A DNA stretch of 64,000 nucleotides from Perognathus longimembris pacificus (taxonomy: Eukaryota; Chordata; Mammalia; Rodentia; Heteromyidae): positions 40,580,647-40,644,646 of the forward strand of contig NC_063171.1 in assembly GCF_023159225.1 (NCBI RefSeq), given 5' to 3'. Positions 1 through 11,114 of the stretch are shown here, one piece after another. The notes under the pieces are model-generated. The model did no database searches. It was not told the DNA's origin and was given only the letters and a program-made list of their open reading frames with translations. Numbering within the stretch: position 1 is the first letter of the stretch; each line of letters begins with the position of its first letter. A program made the position numbers and the translations under genes.

Positions 1-82
1 TAGCCTTGAGCAAAAAAGAAGCCAGGGACAGTGCTCAGGCCCTGAGTCCAAGGCCCAGGACTGGCAAAGAAAAAAAAAAACT
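1..82 (+). mobile_element. SINE-A 3' end, cut by window edge
   Basis: This is the right-hand ID-like unit of a SINE-A: GCCTTGAGC, then AGCCAGGGACAGTGCTC, then ACTGGC, ending in an A-rich tail. The left unit lies outside the window. Confidence 0.85.
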
Positions 83-655
83 CCACAAAAACTAAAAAAG
101 AAGTTTTTCTTTTGACTCTTTGGTGTTTGGCACACAAATAAGTATTTGTGAAAAATGAGAAAATGATAAAATGTGTTAGGAAATAATATGACCTTAGCTT
201 GTTGGCTCAATGTAGTTAGCATTCAACTGGACATAAAAAGTTATGGTGTGTTTGAAGACAATAATGAATTGGCTCTTGTTGGATTATTCTTACTCATATA
301 CTGTGGTGGGCTGGAAAATGTTTCACAGTCCTCTCTCAAAATGAAACAAATCAAAATACTGAGTTGTAGTATTTGACCATTTCTGAAGGGTAAATCCTTC
401 TGCTAAGGCTGAAATTTCAAGCTCAGGGGTGATGTCACATGGCTAGCAAAATTCCTGAACATTTAAAAATTGGTTCTTGTGAGCCCGTAGGCACTGGTCC
501 ACATGAGTTCCAATATACCAGGATAAAAATCCAACAGGTCTTTTTCCATCATCAGTCAGTTTGCTGTGAAGTCCTTTTGCTGTTTCTGTGGCACATGTCT
601 ATGTGCTACCTCACATTTTATTTCTTTATATCAATCTGATGATTATTTTACTCTT
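83..655. other. intergenic DNA, no gene seen
   Basis: AT-rich single-copy-looking sequence. Short open frames here have no recognisable domains or gene structure. Nothing functional is visible. Confidence 0.5.
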
Positions 656-785
656 AACCCTCTCCCTCTCCCCCTCCCCAACACTGGGGTTGTGCCCAAG
701 GCTTCATACATCCTACAGAAGTGTTGTACTACTTGGCCAATACCTGCACTTGTGGCTTTTTTGCTAGTTAATTGGAGATAGGAGC
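656..785 (-). mobile_element. degenerate SINE-B fragment
   Basis: The segment resembles the middle of an antisense SINE-B: ACACTGGGGTTGTGCCCAAG, then a GTTAATTGGAGATAGGAG block. It is strongly diverged and lacks the B1-like end. Confidence 0.5.
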
Positions 786-810
786 CACAGATGCCCAGCA
801 AATTTTCTGG

Positions 811-1012
811 TTTTTTTTTTGGCCAGTCCTGGGCCTTGGACTCAGGGCCTGAGCACCTTCCCTGGCTTCTTTTTGCTCAAGGCTAGCACTCTGCCACTTG
901 AGCCACAGCGCCACTTCTGGCCATTTTCTGTATATGTGGTGCTGGGGAATCGAACCCAGGGCCTCATGTATACGAGGCAAGCACTCTTGTCACTAGGCCA
1001 TATCCCCAGCCC
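811..1012 (-). mobile_element. SINE-A, full length, antisense
   Basis: It starts with the T-tail and GGCCAGTCCTGGGCC and ends in CATATCCCCAGCCC. The internal B box reads GGAATCGAACCC on this strand. Flanks AAATTTTCTGGTTT and AAACTTTCTGTTTT look like a slightly decayed target-site duplication (TSD). Confidence 0.9.
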
Positions 1013-2490
1013 AAACTTTCTGTTTTGGATTCTGTTTCCATCCGAAGCTTTCTGGCTGAAACCCAACAACCATGAGGGGCAAGAGAGACACCTGCTTTGC
1101 CAAATATCCTATTTTTCAGGGCCTTGTACTTGCTATCAGCTCATATACTTGCTCAAGGGGCTTAAGACTGTTCTGTTGATGATGAAGCTGTGATGAATGT
1201 TGGCATCTGTCTTGTTCACTTGCGACTTGGGAAACACGTGGTTAGGAGTCTAGTGACTTATATGGGGAGCAGCTGTGATGGCTTTTGTGACCCAATGTCT
1301 GATCTGGAAGGTGCCTTTTGTCTGATAGCCAAGTGATAATGAATATTTTGGGGTTTGAACCCTTTTCTTCTGGGTGAATCCAGGGAGCATCCAGCCAAAG
1401 GTAAGTTCCTTGGAGCCCCCAAGCTAAGGGAAGTGCCAGCTCTCCCCGGGTGACAAGAGGTAGATCTGCTGTCCGCTTCCTGTATCCTTATGTTGTCTGA
1501 AGCAGCTTCTAGGAACAAGGCTATTGGAAGGCCCATGGAAGGTCTCATTATGTGAGCCTTTCTGAGGGGTCCTTATGTTGCTATGTGGACATCACCGAAA
1601 GTGACTATTATAATGGATCTCAGCAATCTAGCCCCAAGCATCTTGGATGAAGAAACAGGCCTAGGAAGGAGAGTGATTTGCTCAAGGTCAAATAGCAACT
1701 CATGAGGTTGCCAGGATTTGGCCCCAGTCCCCCTGACTCCTCCCTCAGAGCGCTTTGCCTTCCCTGAAGTTCTCTGAGAGAAGATAAACTGTACCCCTCG
1801 TCAGAGGATGGCAGAGAAGGCTTAGCCTAAGCCCAGGAGTGTGTCTTGTTCCCTGCTTCCTGGCTTTTTCCAGTCTTCCTCGAGATGAGAAGGTCAGGCC
1901 ACCTGCCCAGGCTACCCGACCTGCTCAGGTGAATCAAGTTGTGCCAGGATGAAGAAACCACAGAGTCATTTCCCAGAAGGCAATAAGCCTGTGTGTTTTG
2001 GAAAGAAGAGCAAGAAAGACGGAGACAGACTTGAACCCGCTGTTCCTTGGGAGTGGAGCCCTGCCCTTCACCATGGCTGCTGTCCATCTGGGCATAGTCA
2101 GTGTCTTCCTAGCAATGTCCTCTATGATGCCTCTGCTGAGCTTCCAGTCCCATCCAGACCTGAGCCAATGATAGCTTTGGCACACTAGTCTCCTGAGCAG
2201 GAGCTGGCTGGTTTTGCAAGATGGTCGGGAGGCCTCAGGATAGTTGGCTTGGATTAGATATTGTTCTAACACATCCGGGATGTTCCAGGAACCATGCTAT
2301 CAATCTATTAGCCAGGCAAGCCAGGAAGGGCAGGAAGCCAAGATTTTGGATCCATTTGGCAAACTCATGGTCAGCCCCTGTCCTCAGTGTGAGAGAGAGC
2401 TAGAAAGAAGGGAAGGGGCTCAGAACCTTGCTTGGCAGGATTGATGGGGACACTTTGGACTGAAGAGGATATTAACATGAGTTGCATGTG
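1013..2490. other. intergenic DNA with a MIR fragment
   Basis: Mostly single-copy-looking DNA. Positions about 1640-1745 (GATGAAGAAACAGGCC, then TTTGCTCAAGGTCA) match an antisense MIR. No coding exon is apparent. Confidence 0.5.
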
Positions 2491-2702
2491 TTTTTTGTTG
2501 TTGTTGTTGTTGTTTGTTTTCTTGTTTTTGCCAGTTCTGGGGTTTGAACTCAGGGCCTGAGCACTGTCCCTGGCTTCTTTTTGCTCAAGACTAGCACTCT
2601 ACCACTCGAGCCACAGCATCACTTCCAGCCTTTTCTGTTTATTTGGTGCTGAGGAATTGAACCCAGGGCTTTATGCATGCTAGGCAAACACATTCCCAGC
2701 CT
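2491..2702 (-). mobile_element. SINE-A, antisense
   Basis: A T-rich tail that has become (TTG)n is followed by GCCAGTTCTGGGG and ends in CATTCCCAGCC. Several substitutions relative to the other copies suggest an older insertion. Confidence 0.85.
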
Positions 2703-2734
2703 AGGTTGCCTGTTTTGTTTCATATTATTTTATT

Positions 2735-2970
2735 TGATTCTTGTGTGTATGTGTGTGCGATGTTACTGGGGCTTGAGATCAGTACTTTACATTCTTGCTT
2801 AGCTATACCACTCACAGTTGGTGCTCTACTATTTGAGCCACACCTCTACTTCCTGATTTTTTCCCCATTAAATTGGCAGTAAGAGTATCTTGGATCTGTC
2901 TGGCCAGGTTGGTTTCAAATCTCAATTCTGAGGAGTTACAACTGTAGACATGAGCCACTGGTGCCTGGCT
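2735..2970 (-). mobile_element. SINE-B, antisense, old
   Basis: The order of modules is TTACTGGGGCTTGAG, TTGAGCCACA, AAATTGGCAG, then the B1-like end GACATGAGCCACTGGTGCC. It is heavily diverged. Confidence 0.75.
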
Positions 2971-2997
2971 TCATTTGTTTTTTGCAATAGCTATACT

Positions 2998-3220
2998 TTT
3001 TTTTTTTTTTGGTCATGTGGTGCTGTCCCTGAGCTTTTTAATGCATTGAGGTTAGTGCTGTACTACTTAAGCCACAGCTCCACTTCTAGCTTTTTGGTGG
3101 TTAATTGGAGATAAGAGTTTCATGGACTTTTCTGCCCAGGCTGAATTTGAACCATAATCCTCAGATCTCAGCCTCCTGAGTAGCTAGAATTACAGGCATG
3201 AGCCACGGGCACACGGATAA
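2998..3220 (-). mobile_element. SINE-B, antisense
   Basis: T-tail, a right-unit remnant, GGTGGTTAATTGGAGATAAG, then CTCAGCCTCCTGAGTAGCTA and ATTACAGGCATGAGCCAC. It abuts the preceding SINE-B in the same orientation. Confidence 0.85.
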
Positions 3221-3227
3221 TAGCTAT

Positions 3228-3445
3228 ACTTGTGTCCCCATTTTAAAGATGAAAAAAATGAGGACAAAGACAGGAAATGACTTTGCTTAGCACACTCTGT
3301 AGTCAGGCCTGGTTCTTGCCTGTTGCTGCCTGTGGGAATCTGAGCAGGCTAGGTCACTTTCCCTAAGCTTTGATTCCCCCTTGTGAAATAGGGATGACAC
3401 TACTGATGGTACAGTTTGTGTAGGTAGCACAGTGTCTGCCCTTAG
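3228..3445. mobile_element. two MIR fragments, opposite strands
   Basis: Positions 3228-3318 (CCCCATTTTAAAGATGAAAA) read as antisense MIR. Positions about 3325-3445 (CTAGGTCACTTTCCCTAAGC, then GTGAAATAGGGATGACACT) read as sense MIR. Confidence 0.65.
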
Positions 3446-4146
3446 ACCTAGCTCGGCGCGTAGGCTTTTCCCTTTCCTCTTTGTCCCAAATCACACTGCC
3501 AGAAACAGTGGAGCTGGACCTGGAAATGAACTTCTATTCCAGTATCTGGTTTTGTTTTCCCTCCCCTGGCTCTTTGATATATGTGAGATGAAGTTGGCAC
3601 TTCTTGGAAAAAGGAGTTCTATTTAAAAAAAATAAGGAAACAGGAATGTGTGAACAAAGGATTGAATACTGATGACAATCTTGGTGACTCCTAGTTTAGG
3701 CTGGCTTGCCTGGGGCTCTCGTGGCTGGTTTCTCTCTGCAAAGCCCAGACTTGCATATGGCCCAACGCGGGTCCCCCAGGACTCCAGGGGCCTGTCTGGG
3801 AACTCCTCCTACCTGTTCAGGGAGGGAGCCTTAAATATAAGTTCACCGATAGATGATCTGACCCCATTATGCACCGGAAGGGGGTGACAGGCCAAAATCG
3901 GCCATAGCACAAACTCAACTGTGCCTGCTAGGACCTGGGCTGGAGTGGTTTCTTCCTACTTCATTCCACCACAGACACTGGCCACACCACATGTGATTAT
4001 GTACTTGATAACAGAGGCGGATCTGGGAACTCTGGATTTTTTAGGCCATGAAAGCACAAGTCAGATGCAATTCAAGGCTTGGTCATACCAAGTTTCCTTC
4101 TGCCCATTATTCTTCAGTTTTGTGAAGTCTGGTGGAATTGAACTTG
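3446..4146. other. intergenic DNA, no gene seen
   Basis: Single-copy-looking sequence without a recognisable exon, RNA or repeat. Confidence 0.45.
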
Positions 4147-4380
4147 CAGGTCAAAGGTGGTTCATGCCTATAATCCTAGCTACTCAGGAGGCTGAGATCT
4201 GAGGATTACAGTTCAAAGCTAGTCTGGGCAGGAAAGTCCATGAGACTCTTATCTCCAATTAACCACCAGAAAACCAGAAGTGGCACTGCGGCTCAAGAGG
4301 TAGAGCATTAACCTCGAGCTGAAGAGCTTAGAGACAGCACCTAGGCCCAGAGGTCAAGCCCCATGACCTATAAAAAAAAA
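4147..4380 (+). mobile_element. SINE-B, sense, full length
   Basis: The B1-like head (TTCATGCCTATAATCCTAGC) and CTCAGGAGGCTGAGATCTG are followed by the ID-like unit (CGGCTCAAGAGGTAGAGC) and an A9 tail. It shows the complete B1-to-ID order used here to define SINE-B. Confidence 0.9.
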
Positions 4381-4907
4381 GTTATATAGTACATTCAGTT
4401 CCCCTTTATGGCAAATTGATTATAAGTTAGCTGTCCACGTGTCATTTATCCATCTATCTGTCTATCCATTTATCCATCCATCTGACATCCTTCACCCTCT
4501 GTACATAAACTAGGATATATAAAGCACAGCCTTTGCCTTTGTAACCTCAAAGATCAGCCGGAGAGATAGATAAGGAAATAGTGCTCAACCATGTGCTGCT
4601 ACTTATTTATATATGGTAGTGCAGAAGGGAGGGCAAGATGATATGAAGGCAACTTGCAGAGTCTGTGGAATTTAATGTGCTGACTCCTGGAGACCTAGCA
4701 GGTCATGTGATATTCCACCTCCTGCAGCCCCTACGTGAGTTGAATGGTGGGAATTTGGATTGTCCAGCAGGGCCACATTGTGCGTGCCTGAATCCTTCCA
4801 TCTTCCTCCTCAAGGTATTAACTGACTCACCTGGGCTTCTGTTGCCTCCTCTGCCTTGCATTCCAGGGAAGGGCCACACTCCACCTAATGCTGGCCACGA
4901 CCTGCAG
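4381..4907. other. intergenic DNA with short ATCC-type repeat
   Basis: Positions about 4444-4485 contain imperfect (ATCT/ATCC)n. The rest is single-copy-looking, with no gene signal. Confidence 0.45.
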
Positions 4908-4922
4908 TCAGGTGCACATCTT

Positions 4923-5125
4923 TTTTTTTTTTTTTGCCAGTCCTGGGGCTTGAACTCAGGGCCTGAGCACTGTCCCTGGCTTCTTTTTGCTCAAGGCTAG
5001 CACTCTACCACTTGAGCCACAGCGCCACTTCCGGCTTTTTCTGTATATGTGGTGCTGAGGAATCGAACCCAGGGCTTCATGTATACAAGGCAAGCACTCT
5101 ACCCCTAGGCCACATTCCCAGCCCC
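4923..5125 (-). mobile_element. SINE-A with intact 15-bp TSD
   Basis: A full-length antisense SINE-A. It is flanked by identical direct repeats TCAGGTGCACATCTT at 4908-4922 and 5126-5140, the target-site duplication expected from LINE-mediated retrotransposition. Confidence 0.95.
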
Positions 5126-5254
5126 TCAGGTGCACATCTTAAAATGGAGACTGCCTAGGACCCACAACTACTTTGGAAGTTTGTGTTTCTGCTTCTCAGT
5201 GCTTTAGTCATCATTTGTTCTCCCCAAAGGTTGTGCTTTATTTTTTCTAATTGT

Positions 5255-5860
5255 TATTATAAAGGTGATATATAGAGGAGTTACAGTTTCATAAGTTAGG
5301 TAGTGAGTGAATTTCTTCTTGGACAATGTCGCTCTTTCCTTTGCTCTCTCCCAGTTTTTCCCTCCCATCTGCACCTACAACATGGTGTTAGTGAGTACCA
5401 CTGCTGAATTTGTGCACCCTCTGTCCCTCCATTTCTGTACATCCCCTTACCCTCTCAAAGACAAGTAAATGAACAAACAAGACAAAAAGAAAAGAAAACA
5501 ACAACAAAGGAAAGACCTCTTATTTTCATTTACTCATGTTCGTGTTCATTTAGATAAATATTATTTTATGCAATCAGGTTCTTCCCCTAAGAATCCTCAT
5601 TTAGAATCACCGTGTTTGGATGCCTAGAGTCCTGAATAATTTATCATTTCCTGGGGTATTTTAGATCTAGCTTCTGCATATGAGAGAAAACATGAGCCTT
5701 TTGTCTTTCTAAGCTTGACTTACCCCCACTTAACATGATTTGTTCTGGGGTCATCCATTTCCCTGCAGGCTATGGTTTTAATCCACTATGTAAAATGCAT
5801 GATTGTTTTGGTCCTAGGATGTAGTGTCCTAGATGAATCTATACTCATAATTAGGCATTT
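5255..5860 (-). mobile_element. LINE-1-like 3' region, antisense
   Basis: Positions 5270-5460 (GGAGTTACAGTTTCATAAG, then GTGAGTACCACTGCTGAATT) are homologous to 12050-12240. They also match the reverse complement of the element at 6335-6450. The following part (CATATGAGAGAAAACATGAG, then CATCCATTTCCCTGCAGGC) resembles antisense LINE-1 3' sequence. The family name is not certain. Confidence 0.6.
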
Positions 5861-5865
5861 ATTAT

Positions 5866-5943
5866 TTTAGGTGTTTTTTTCTCTTCTAAGGTTTGAACTC
5901 AGGACCTATGCTTGCTCTACCACTTAACCACATCACCAGCCCT
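5866..5943 (-). mobile_element. ID-like monomer fragment
   Basis: TTTGAACTCAGGACCTATGC, then CTCTACCACTTAACCACATC and ACCAGCCC match one ID-like unit in antisense. Confidence 0.6.
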
Positions 5944-5954
5944 TACTTTTTTGC

Positions 5955-6212
5955 TTTAGTTTTTTTTTTTTCTTGAGTGTGCCAATCCTGGAACTCAAGG
6001 CTTTGTGTTCTTGCTTAGCTGTTTTGTTCAAGGCTGGCCCTCTACCATTTGAGCCACATACAAGCTAGAAGTCACATTCCTGCCCAGCTTTTGGCTGGTT
6101 TGTTGGAGATAGGAGTCTCATAGACTTTTCCAGCTGGGATGGCTTGGAACCATGATCCTCAGATCTCAGCTTCCTAATTAGCTAGGATGACAGCCATGGG
6201 CCATCACCTTAT
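5955..6212 (-). mobile_element. SINE-B, antisense
   Basis: T-tail, TCAAGGCTGGCCCTCTACC, TTGGAGATAGGAGTCTCATA, then CCTCAGATCTCAGC and the B1-like end. It is moderately diverged. Confidence 0.8.
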
Positions 6213-6334
6213 TAGCATACATTAGTTATATAAGGGGAGCCTCATTGTGACATTTCTACACAGTGTACCCCATCAACCTCACCTTTATCACTCTCCTTGA
6301 TCCCCTTTACTCCACTCTTCAAAATAACTTCAAA

Positions 6335-6452
6335 GGGGGGAGGGGGGAATGAGGGACGAGGTAACAAACAGTGCAAGAAATGTATCCAATGCCTAATGTA
6401 TGAAACTGTAACCTCTCTGTAATTCAGTTTGATGATAAAAAATATATATTAA
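6335..6452 (+). mobile_element. LINE-1-like 3' end, sense
   Basis: A G-rich tract (GGGGGGAGGGGGGAATGAGG), then CAAGAAATGTATCCAATGCC, TGTAACCTCTCTGTAATTC and an A-rich tail. A G-rich tract before a tail is typical of rodent LINE-1 3' UTRs. Copies at 5255 and 12047 are in the other orientation. Confidence 0.55.
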
Positions 6453-8300
6453 AAAATAACTTCAAAACTTAAAATAATAATTTAAGATTTTATAGTTCTA
6501 GTTTCGTGCATGCATATACAGCACTTTGGTTGTATTTCCCATCTTCATTTGCCCTCTCCTTCCTGCTGAGACCTGCCTGCAACATCCTGTTTCACGTTTC
6601 TGTCTGTCATTCATTATTTTTTAGTATATATTAGCTGTACCAAGAATCTCAGTGGGATTTTACAGGTACCTATATTTTAATCAGAATACCCTCCCCTGTC
6701 CCTGTCCTGCTTGAGTTATTTCTCAAATAGGATCTTGCCTTTTCCCCAGGCAAGCACAGACCACAGCGCTTCCTGAGTAGGAGGGGTGGTGGCTCCGGCT
6801 AGGTTTTCATTGATTGAGATGGAATCTCTCAAACTTGTCCCCTCCTGGTGGCCTCCAAATTTGAGATCCTGCCACATATTATTTACAGTCAATGAGCTGC
6901 CAGGAGCTCTGTGGCAGGGGTGTTTTTTTTTTTTGTGGGATATCCAAGTAGATCTGTTCCTATGACTTCAGCCTTCCTCTTCTGATAACCATTTTCAGAT
7001 GACCATTTGGTGCCTCTGTTTTCCAGCTATCCTGAAGTATTATTATTTTTTTAAATCCCAGTTCCTGGGATGTTCTGTTCTGTCTTCCTGGAACATTCTT
7101 CCCCTTCTGTTCTCCTGGCTCAAGCTTGCTTTTGCTTTGGCTCTCTCCTTTTGTGTCACTTTCTTAGTTTTATTTCTCCGTCCATCCCCAGGGTTAAGTG
7201 TCCTTGCTCTGGGATTCCATCACGTGACCACTCCCCAAATGGTAAGGAGCTCTGAGAGATCAGAGCCTGTTCTCTCTTACTTACGAGGCAGTTGGTGGGA
7301 AGTCCATATTGTGGAATGAGAGAGTGGTCAGGAGACCATGGTTATGAGCCTGACTGTCACTTGGCTTAGGGGCATTGGGTCCCTTAGCTCAGATTCCAAA
7401 TGTATAGTGATTGTGTTGGCACCTTAATGCTATTTCTGGTTCAGGAATTTGGTAGACTGGGCAGGCAACTGAAGCCAGAATGGCTGAACCCCCAACCTGT
7501 GTTCCTTCACCTCTCTTCGTCAGCTTCATATTCCTTCTGACTCCTGTTTCAGTGGTGGAAGGCCTGCCCTTGACTTTCACCGAGGCTGAATTCCTTCCTC
7601 ACCATCTATTTATGACTTTACTGTATCAATTACCTATTTCCCATTCTTCTTGAATCAGCATTGAGCACACCGATATCCTTTAACTCCCTAGTTCTGGGAT
7701 TATAGGTGTGTGCTATCACCTCAGTTCCCTTAACTCCTTAAGGCAGCAAAATCTGACTTTTGCTCTCCTGTTCACTGGAAATGTTTCTAGAAGGCCACAG
7801 ATTTGTTCAGTTCTCATGGATTACCCCTCTGCCTTGGCTGGTCTGATCATTCAGGCCCTCTTTCTTAAAGTCACTCTTTTGGCTCGCCTGCCTTCATGTT
7901 CCTTCCTTTTCTATTTCTAGTCCTAGAAATTCAAATGTACCTCAGTCCCTTGCCCTCTGTTCTCCCTCCTCCCTCCTCCCTTGGAAAGCTAATCTTGATA
8001 TGGCTTCATGGAATTTTCCTATGTCTTGACATAGTACAGGCAAACTACATTAGCTGTAAATGTCATTGACTCTTCAAAGTTGGCTCTTCCCCTCGCCTAT
8101 TATACCATGCACGCCAGAACAGGTCTCCGGCTGCAACCAAACCCATGGATCTTTCAAAACTTGGTGAACTGTAAAAGGAAAAGCTGTCACTGAAAACTGA
8201 TGTTTTGTTTTTATTTTTTTACTTTCTTTTCAGAAGTGGTAACCTCAATTGCCTTTTGAATCCAGGCAGGCAGTCATTTGGTTTCAGAAAAACCACCCAA
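6453..8300. other. intergenic DNA, little recognisable
   Basis: Mostly single-copy-looking. A short B1-like antisense scrap lies at about 7682-7730 (CTGGGATTATAGGTGTGTGC). No gene is visible. Confidence 0.4.
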
Positions 8301-8305
8301 CGGAG

Positions 8306-8455
8306 CCTCCCTTCCCTCCCTCCCTCCCTCCCTTCCCTCCCTCCCTCCCCCTTTCCCTCCCTCCCCCTTCCCTCCCTCCCTCCCTCCCTCCCTCCCTCCC
8401 TTCCTTCCTTCCTTCCTTCCTTCCTTCCTTCCTTCCTTCCTTCCTTCCTTCCTTC
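8306..8455. repeat. (CCCT)n/(CCTT)n microsatellite
   Basis: A pure pyrimidine tract, first CCCT-rich, then a run of CCTT. It ends exactly where an antisense SINE-B begins, so it probably grew from that SINE's A-tail. Long open frames through it (poly-PSL, poly-EGR) are artefacts of the repeat. Confidence 0.95.
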
Positions 8456-8885
8456 CTATTTCTTTGTAGGTCATGGGGCTTGAACTCTGGGCCTGGGTGC
8501 TCACTGTCCCTGAGCTTTTTTGCAGCCTCATTTCTTTTTTTTTTTTTTTTTTTTGGCCAGTCCTGGGCCTTGGACTCCGGGCCTGAGCACTGTCCCTGGC
8601 TTCTTCCCGCTCAAGGCTAGCACTCCGCCACTTGAGCCACAGCGCCACTTCTGGCCGTTTTCTGTATATGTGGTGCTGGGGAATCGAACCTAGGGCCTCG
8701 TGTATCCGAGGCAGGCACTCTTGCCACTAGGCTATATCTCCAGCCCATCTCATTTCTGCTTTTTTAGTGGTTAATTGGAAATAAGAGTCTCACAGACTTT
8801 CCTGCCTGGGGTGGCTTTGAACGGTGATTCTCAGGTCTCAACCTTCACATGGGTAGGATGACAGGCAAGAGCCATCAGTGTCTGG
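8456..8885 (-). mobile_element. SINE-B interrupted by a SINE-A
   Basis: The SINE-B right unit (GGGGCTTGAACTCTGGGCCTG) at 8470-8535 resumes at about 8759 with TTAGTGGTTAATTGGAAATA. It ends in GAGCCATCAGTGTCTGGCT. A SINE-A splits it. Confidence 0.85.
8536..8749 (-). mobile_element. SINE-A, young subfamily, nested
   Basis: It is flanked by CTCATTTCT at 8527-8535 and 8750-8758. It carries the CTTCCCGCTCAAGG, AACCTAGGGCCTCGTGTATC and AGGCTATATC variants shared with the copies at 10444, 14875 and 23143. Confidence 0.9.
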
Positions 8886-9076
8886 CTTTGTTTAGCTGTT
8901 TTGCTTAAGGCTAGTGATTTACTACTTGAGCCACATCTTCAGCCCCATGTCGCTGGCTATTTTGGAGATGAAGTCCTGAGGATTTTTCTGCCTGGGCTGC
9001 CTTCAAATTGTGACCGTCAGATCTTAGCCTCTGGAGTAGCTAGGATTAGGAGCGTGAGCCACCAGTACGTGGCTTG
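8886..9076 (-). mobile_element. SINE-B fragment, antisense
   Basis: CTTAAGGCTAGTGATTTACT, TATTTTGGAGATGAAGTCC, then TAGCCTCTGGAGTAGCTAGG. It is old and lacks the T-tail end. Confidence 0.7.
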
Positions 9077-10160
9077 GTGGCACTGGTCTTGTGCATAGTT
9101 GAGCCACTGCCTGCATCTGAGACCTTCAGTTTTGGAGAGTAGTGGGGAGAAGAAATATTTCTCAAATCAATATGAATTTAGAAGATCCAGAGCCAATATT
9201 TGTTCTGATGGGGCTCAGCCAGTGGTTTATGGGGTGTCCAGAGCTCAGCAGAGCTACAGAAGGCCAGTGGCAGCCCCAGTGGACAAGCCACCTCTTGCCC
9301 TAGAGGAGATGGTCAAGCCATGGCTGTCCGAATTAAGTGCGGCCCCACCTGGATGGCTGGACTGTGGTGGCCAATGCTGTCACACCGCCTTCCACCCGAG
9401 ACAGGCAGCCTGCGTGCAGCACAGTGCGTGCTCAGCCTCTGCTTCACAGGACTCCTGCCCTGAGAGGGACAGATGAGCCCACGGAGACAACGGTGTCTTC
9501 TGCTGTGTTTGGGGTGGTGGAGCACGAGCACCCTCTATTGGCAGGGCTGGATTTCTCCGGAAGTGCCTACCATTGGCATCAGAATGGCCCGGTCTCACCT
9601 GGCGGCTGGCGAAGCTCCTTTCCTTGCTGGAGGCCGAGGTCCCACATCTAGCAACCGACCTTGGCCTCTAAGTGTTGCTTTCCAAACGTCCTCCCTTCCA
9701 TTAACCTTGGAGGCAGCCAGCATACCCACCCCACACATTTGGGGCTCTATGACAAAAGGTCAATGGGCTAGACTTTCATTCAGCTGACAGTAACAAATAA
9801 AACTAACGACCCATCAAATGAAGTGTGCTCTGACCTTTTACTTTGGTCAATATACCCATGTAGTGACAAAATCAGAAAATACATAGCACAAAGTTGCCAA
9901 CATATCAAGATTGGTGGAATTTAATTGCTATCCCTGTCTAGGTGTTCTGCCACAGGATCAGAGATGACTGGATGAGTAGTAAAGACAAATATCATGAATA
10001 AATCATTATATAATATTTGAAAAGATTTGTTTTTCCTGCTTTTAACAAAATCACAAAGTATTTGATCACAATTTTTGCCTAGTTTGTGTTCGATTGGTAG
10101 CAATGATCTAAAAGGTGACAGAATAGGAGGTAGTTTTCAACTTATTTTTATTAAAATATA
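9077..10160. other. intergenic DNA, moderately GC-rich then AT-rich
   Basis: Positions 9180-9750 are relatively GC-rich with some CpG; 9780-10160 are AT-rich. The sequence has no splice-like exon structure and no recognised protein, and could be an unidentified old LTR or plain single-copy DNA. Confidence 0.35.
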
Positions 10161-10164
10161 AATT

Positions 10165-10353
10165 GAGTCAAGCACTGGTGGTTCACACCTGTAATCCTAG
10201 CTACTCATGAGGCTGAGATCTGAGGCTCATGGTTCAAAGCCGGCCTGGGCAGGAAAGTCTGTGAGACTCTTATCTCTAGTTAACTGCCAGAAAATTGCAA
10301 AAGAGCTCAGGGACAGTACTCACCACCACCACCACCACCACCAACAACAACAA
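10165..10353 (+). mobile_element. SINE-B ending in (CAC)n(CAA)n
   Basis: The B1-like head GTTCACACCTGTAATCCTAG leads to TTAACTGCCAGAAAA. The ID unit is cut short and ends in CAC/CAA trinucleotide repeats at 10320-10353. Confidence 0.8.
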
Positions 10354-10369
10354 AGAAAGTCTTATAGGC

Positions 10370-10818
10370 TTTCTTGCACACATTACTGTTGAACCACAAT
10401 CCTCAGGTCTCAGCCTCCTACTCAGGATTACAGGCATGTTTTTTTTTTTTTTTTTTTTGGCCAGTCCTGGGCCTTGGACTCAGGGCCTGAGCACTGTCCC
10501 TGGCTTCTTCCCGCTCAAGGCTAGCACTCTGCCTCTTGAGCCATAGCGCCGCTTCTGGCCGTTTTCTGTATATGTGGTGCTGGGGAATCGAACCTAGGGC
10601 CTCGTGTATCCGAGGCAGGCACTCTTGCCACTAGGCTATATCCCCAGCCCCTACAGGCATGTTTTTGAGTTCATATTTTCATGTTCACTTGGCTAGTGAT
10701 CTATGACTTGAGCTATGCCTCTAGCCTTGCTTTTTTGACTGGTTATTTTGGAGATGAAGCCTAGCGAGTTTTCCTGTCTAGACTGGCTTTGAACATTGAT
10801 CTTCAAGATCTCCATCTC
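10370..10818 (-). mobile_element. SINE-B split by a young SINE-A
   Basis: Left piece 10370-10443 has the B1-like antisense end (CAGGTCTCAGCCTCCTACTC). An older antisense SINE-B-type sequence continues after the insertion at 10667-10818 (TATTTTGGAGATGAAGCC). Confidence 0.7.
10444..10651 (-). mobile_element. SINE-A, young subfamily, 15-bp TSD
   Basis: A full-length antisense copy with identical flanks TACAGGCATGTTTTT at 10429-10443 and 10652-10666. It carries the AACCTAGGGCCTCGTGTATC diagnostic block. Confidence 0.95.
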
Positions 10819-11004
10819 GGGCTGGGAACATGGCCTAGTGGCAAAGTGCTTGCCTCGCATACATGAAGCCCTGGGTTCGATTCCTCAGCACCATATATAT
10901 AGAAAAAGCCAGAAGTGGTGCTGTGGCTCAAGTGGTAGAGTGCTAGCGTGGAGCAAGGAAAGCCCAGGGACAGGGCACAGGCCCTGAGTTCAAGCCCTAG
11001 AACT

Positions 11005-11058
<54 letters not shown>

Positions 11059-11114
11059 GAATGCACAAAGGCCTTGAATACAAGTCCTAGTACTGGCAAA
11101 AAAAAAAAAAAAAG
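10819..11114 (+). mobile_element. SINE-A, sense, with internal (CA)n
   Basis: The sense copy starts GGGCTGGGAACATGGCC and has a B box GGGTTCGATTCC. A (CA)n tract lies at about 11008-11056, then a second end-like segment (CTAGTACTGGC) and an A-tail. The tail appears to have expanded into CA repeats. Confidence 0.85.

Noticed and set aside
9529..9546. CTCF-like CACCCTCTATTGGCAGG
   Set aside because: Too many mismatches to the CTCF core (at least five of 14).
9180..9780. GC-rich segment as a possible gene or LTR
   Set aside because: No splice-bounded frame, no LTR ends or polyadenylation signal that I can support.
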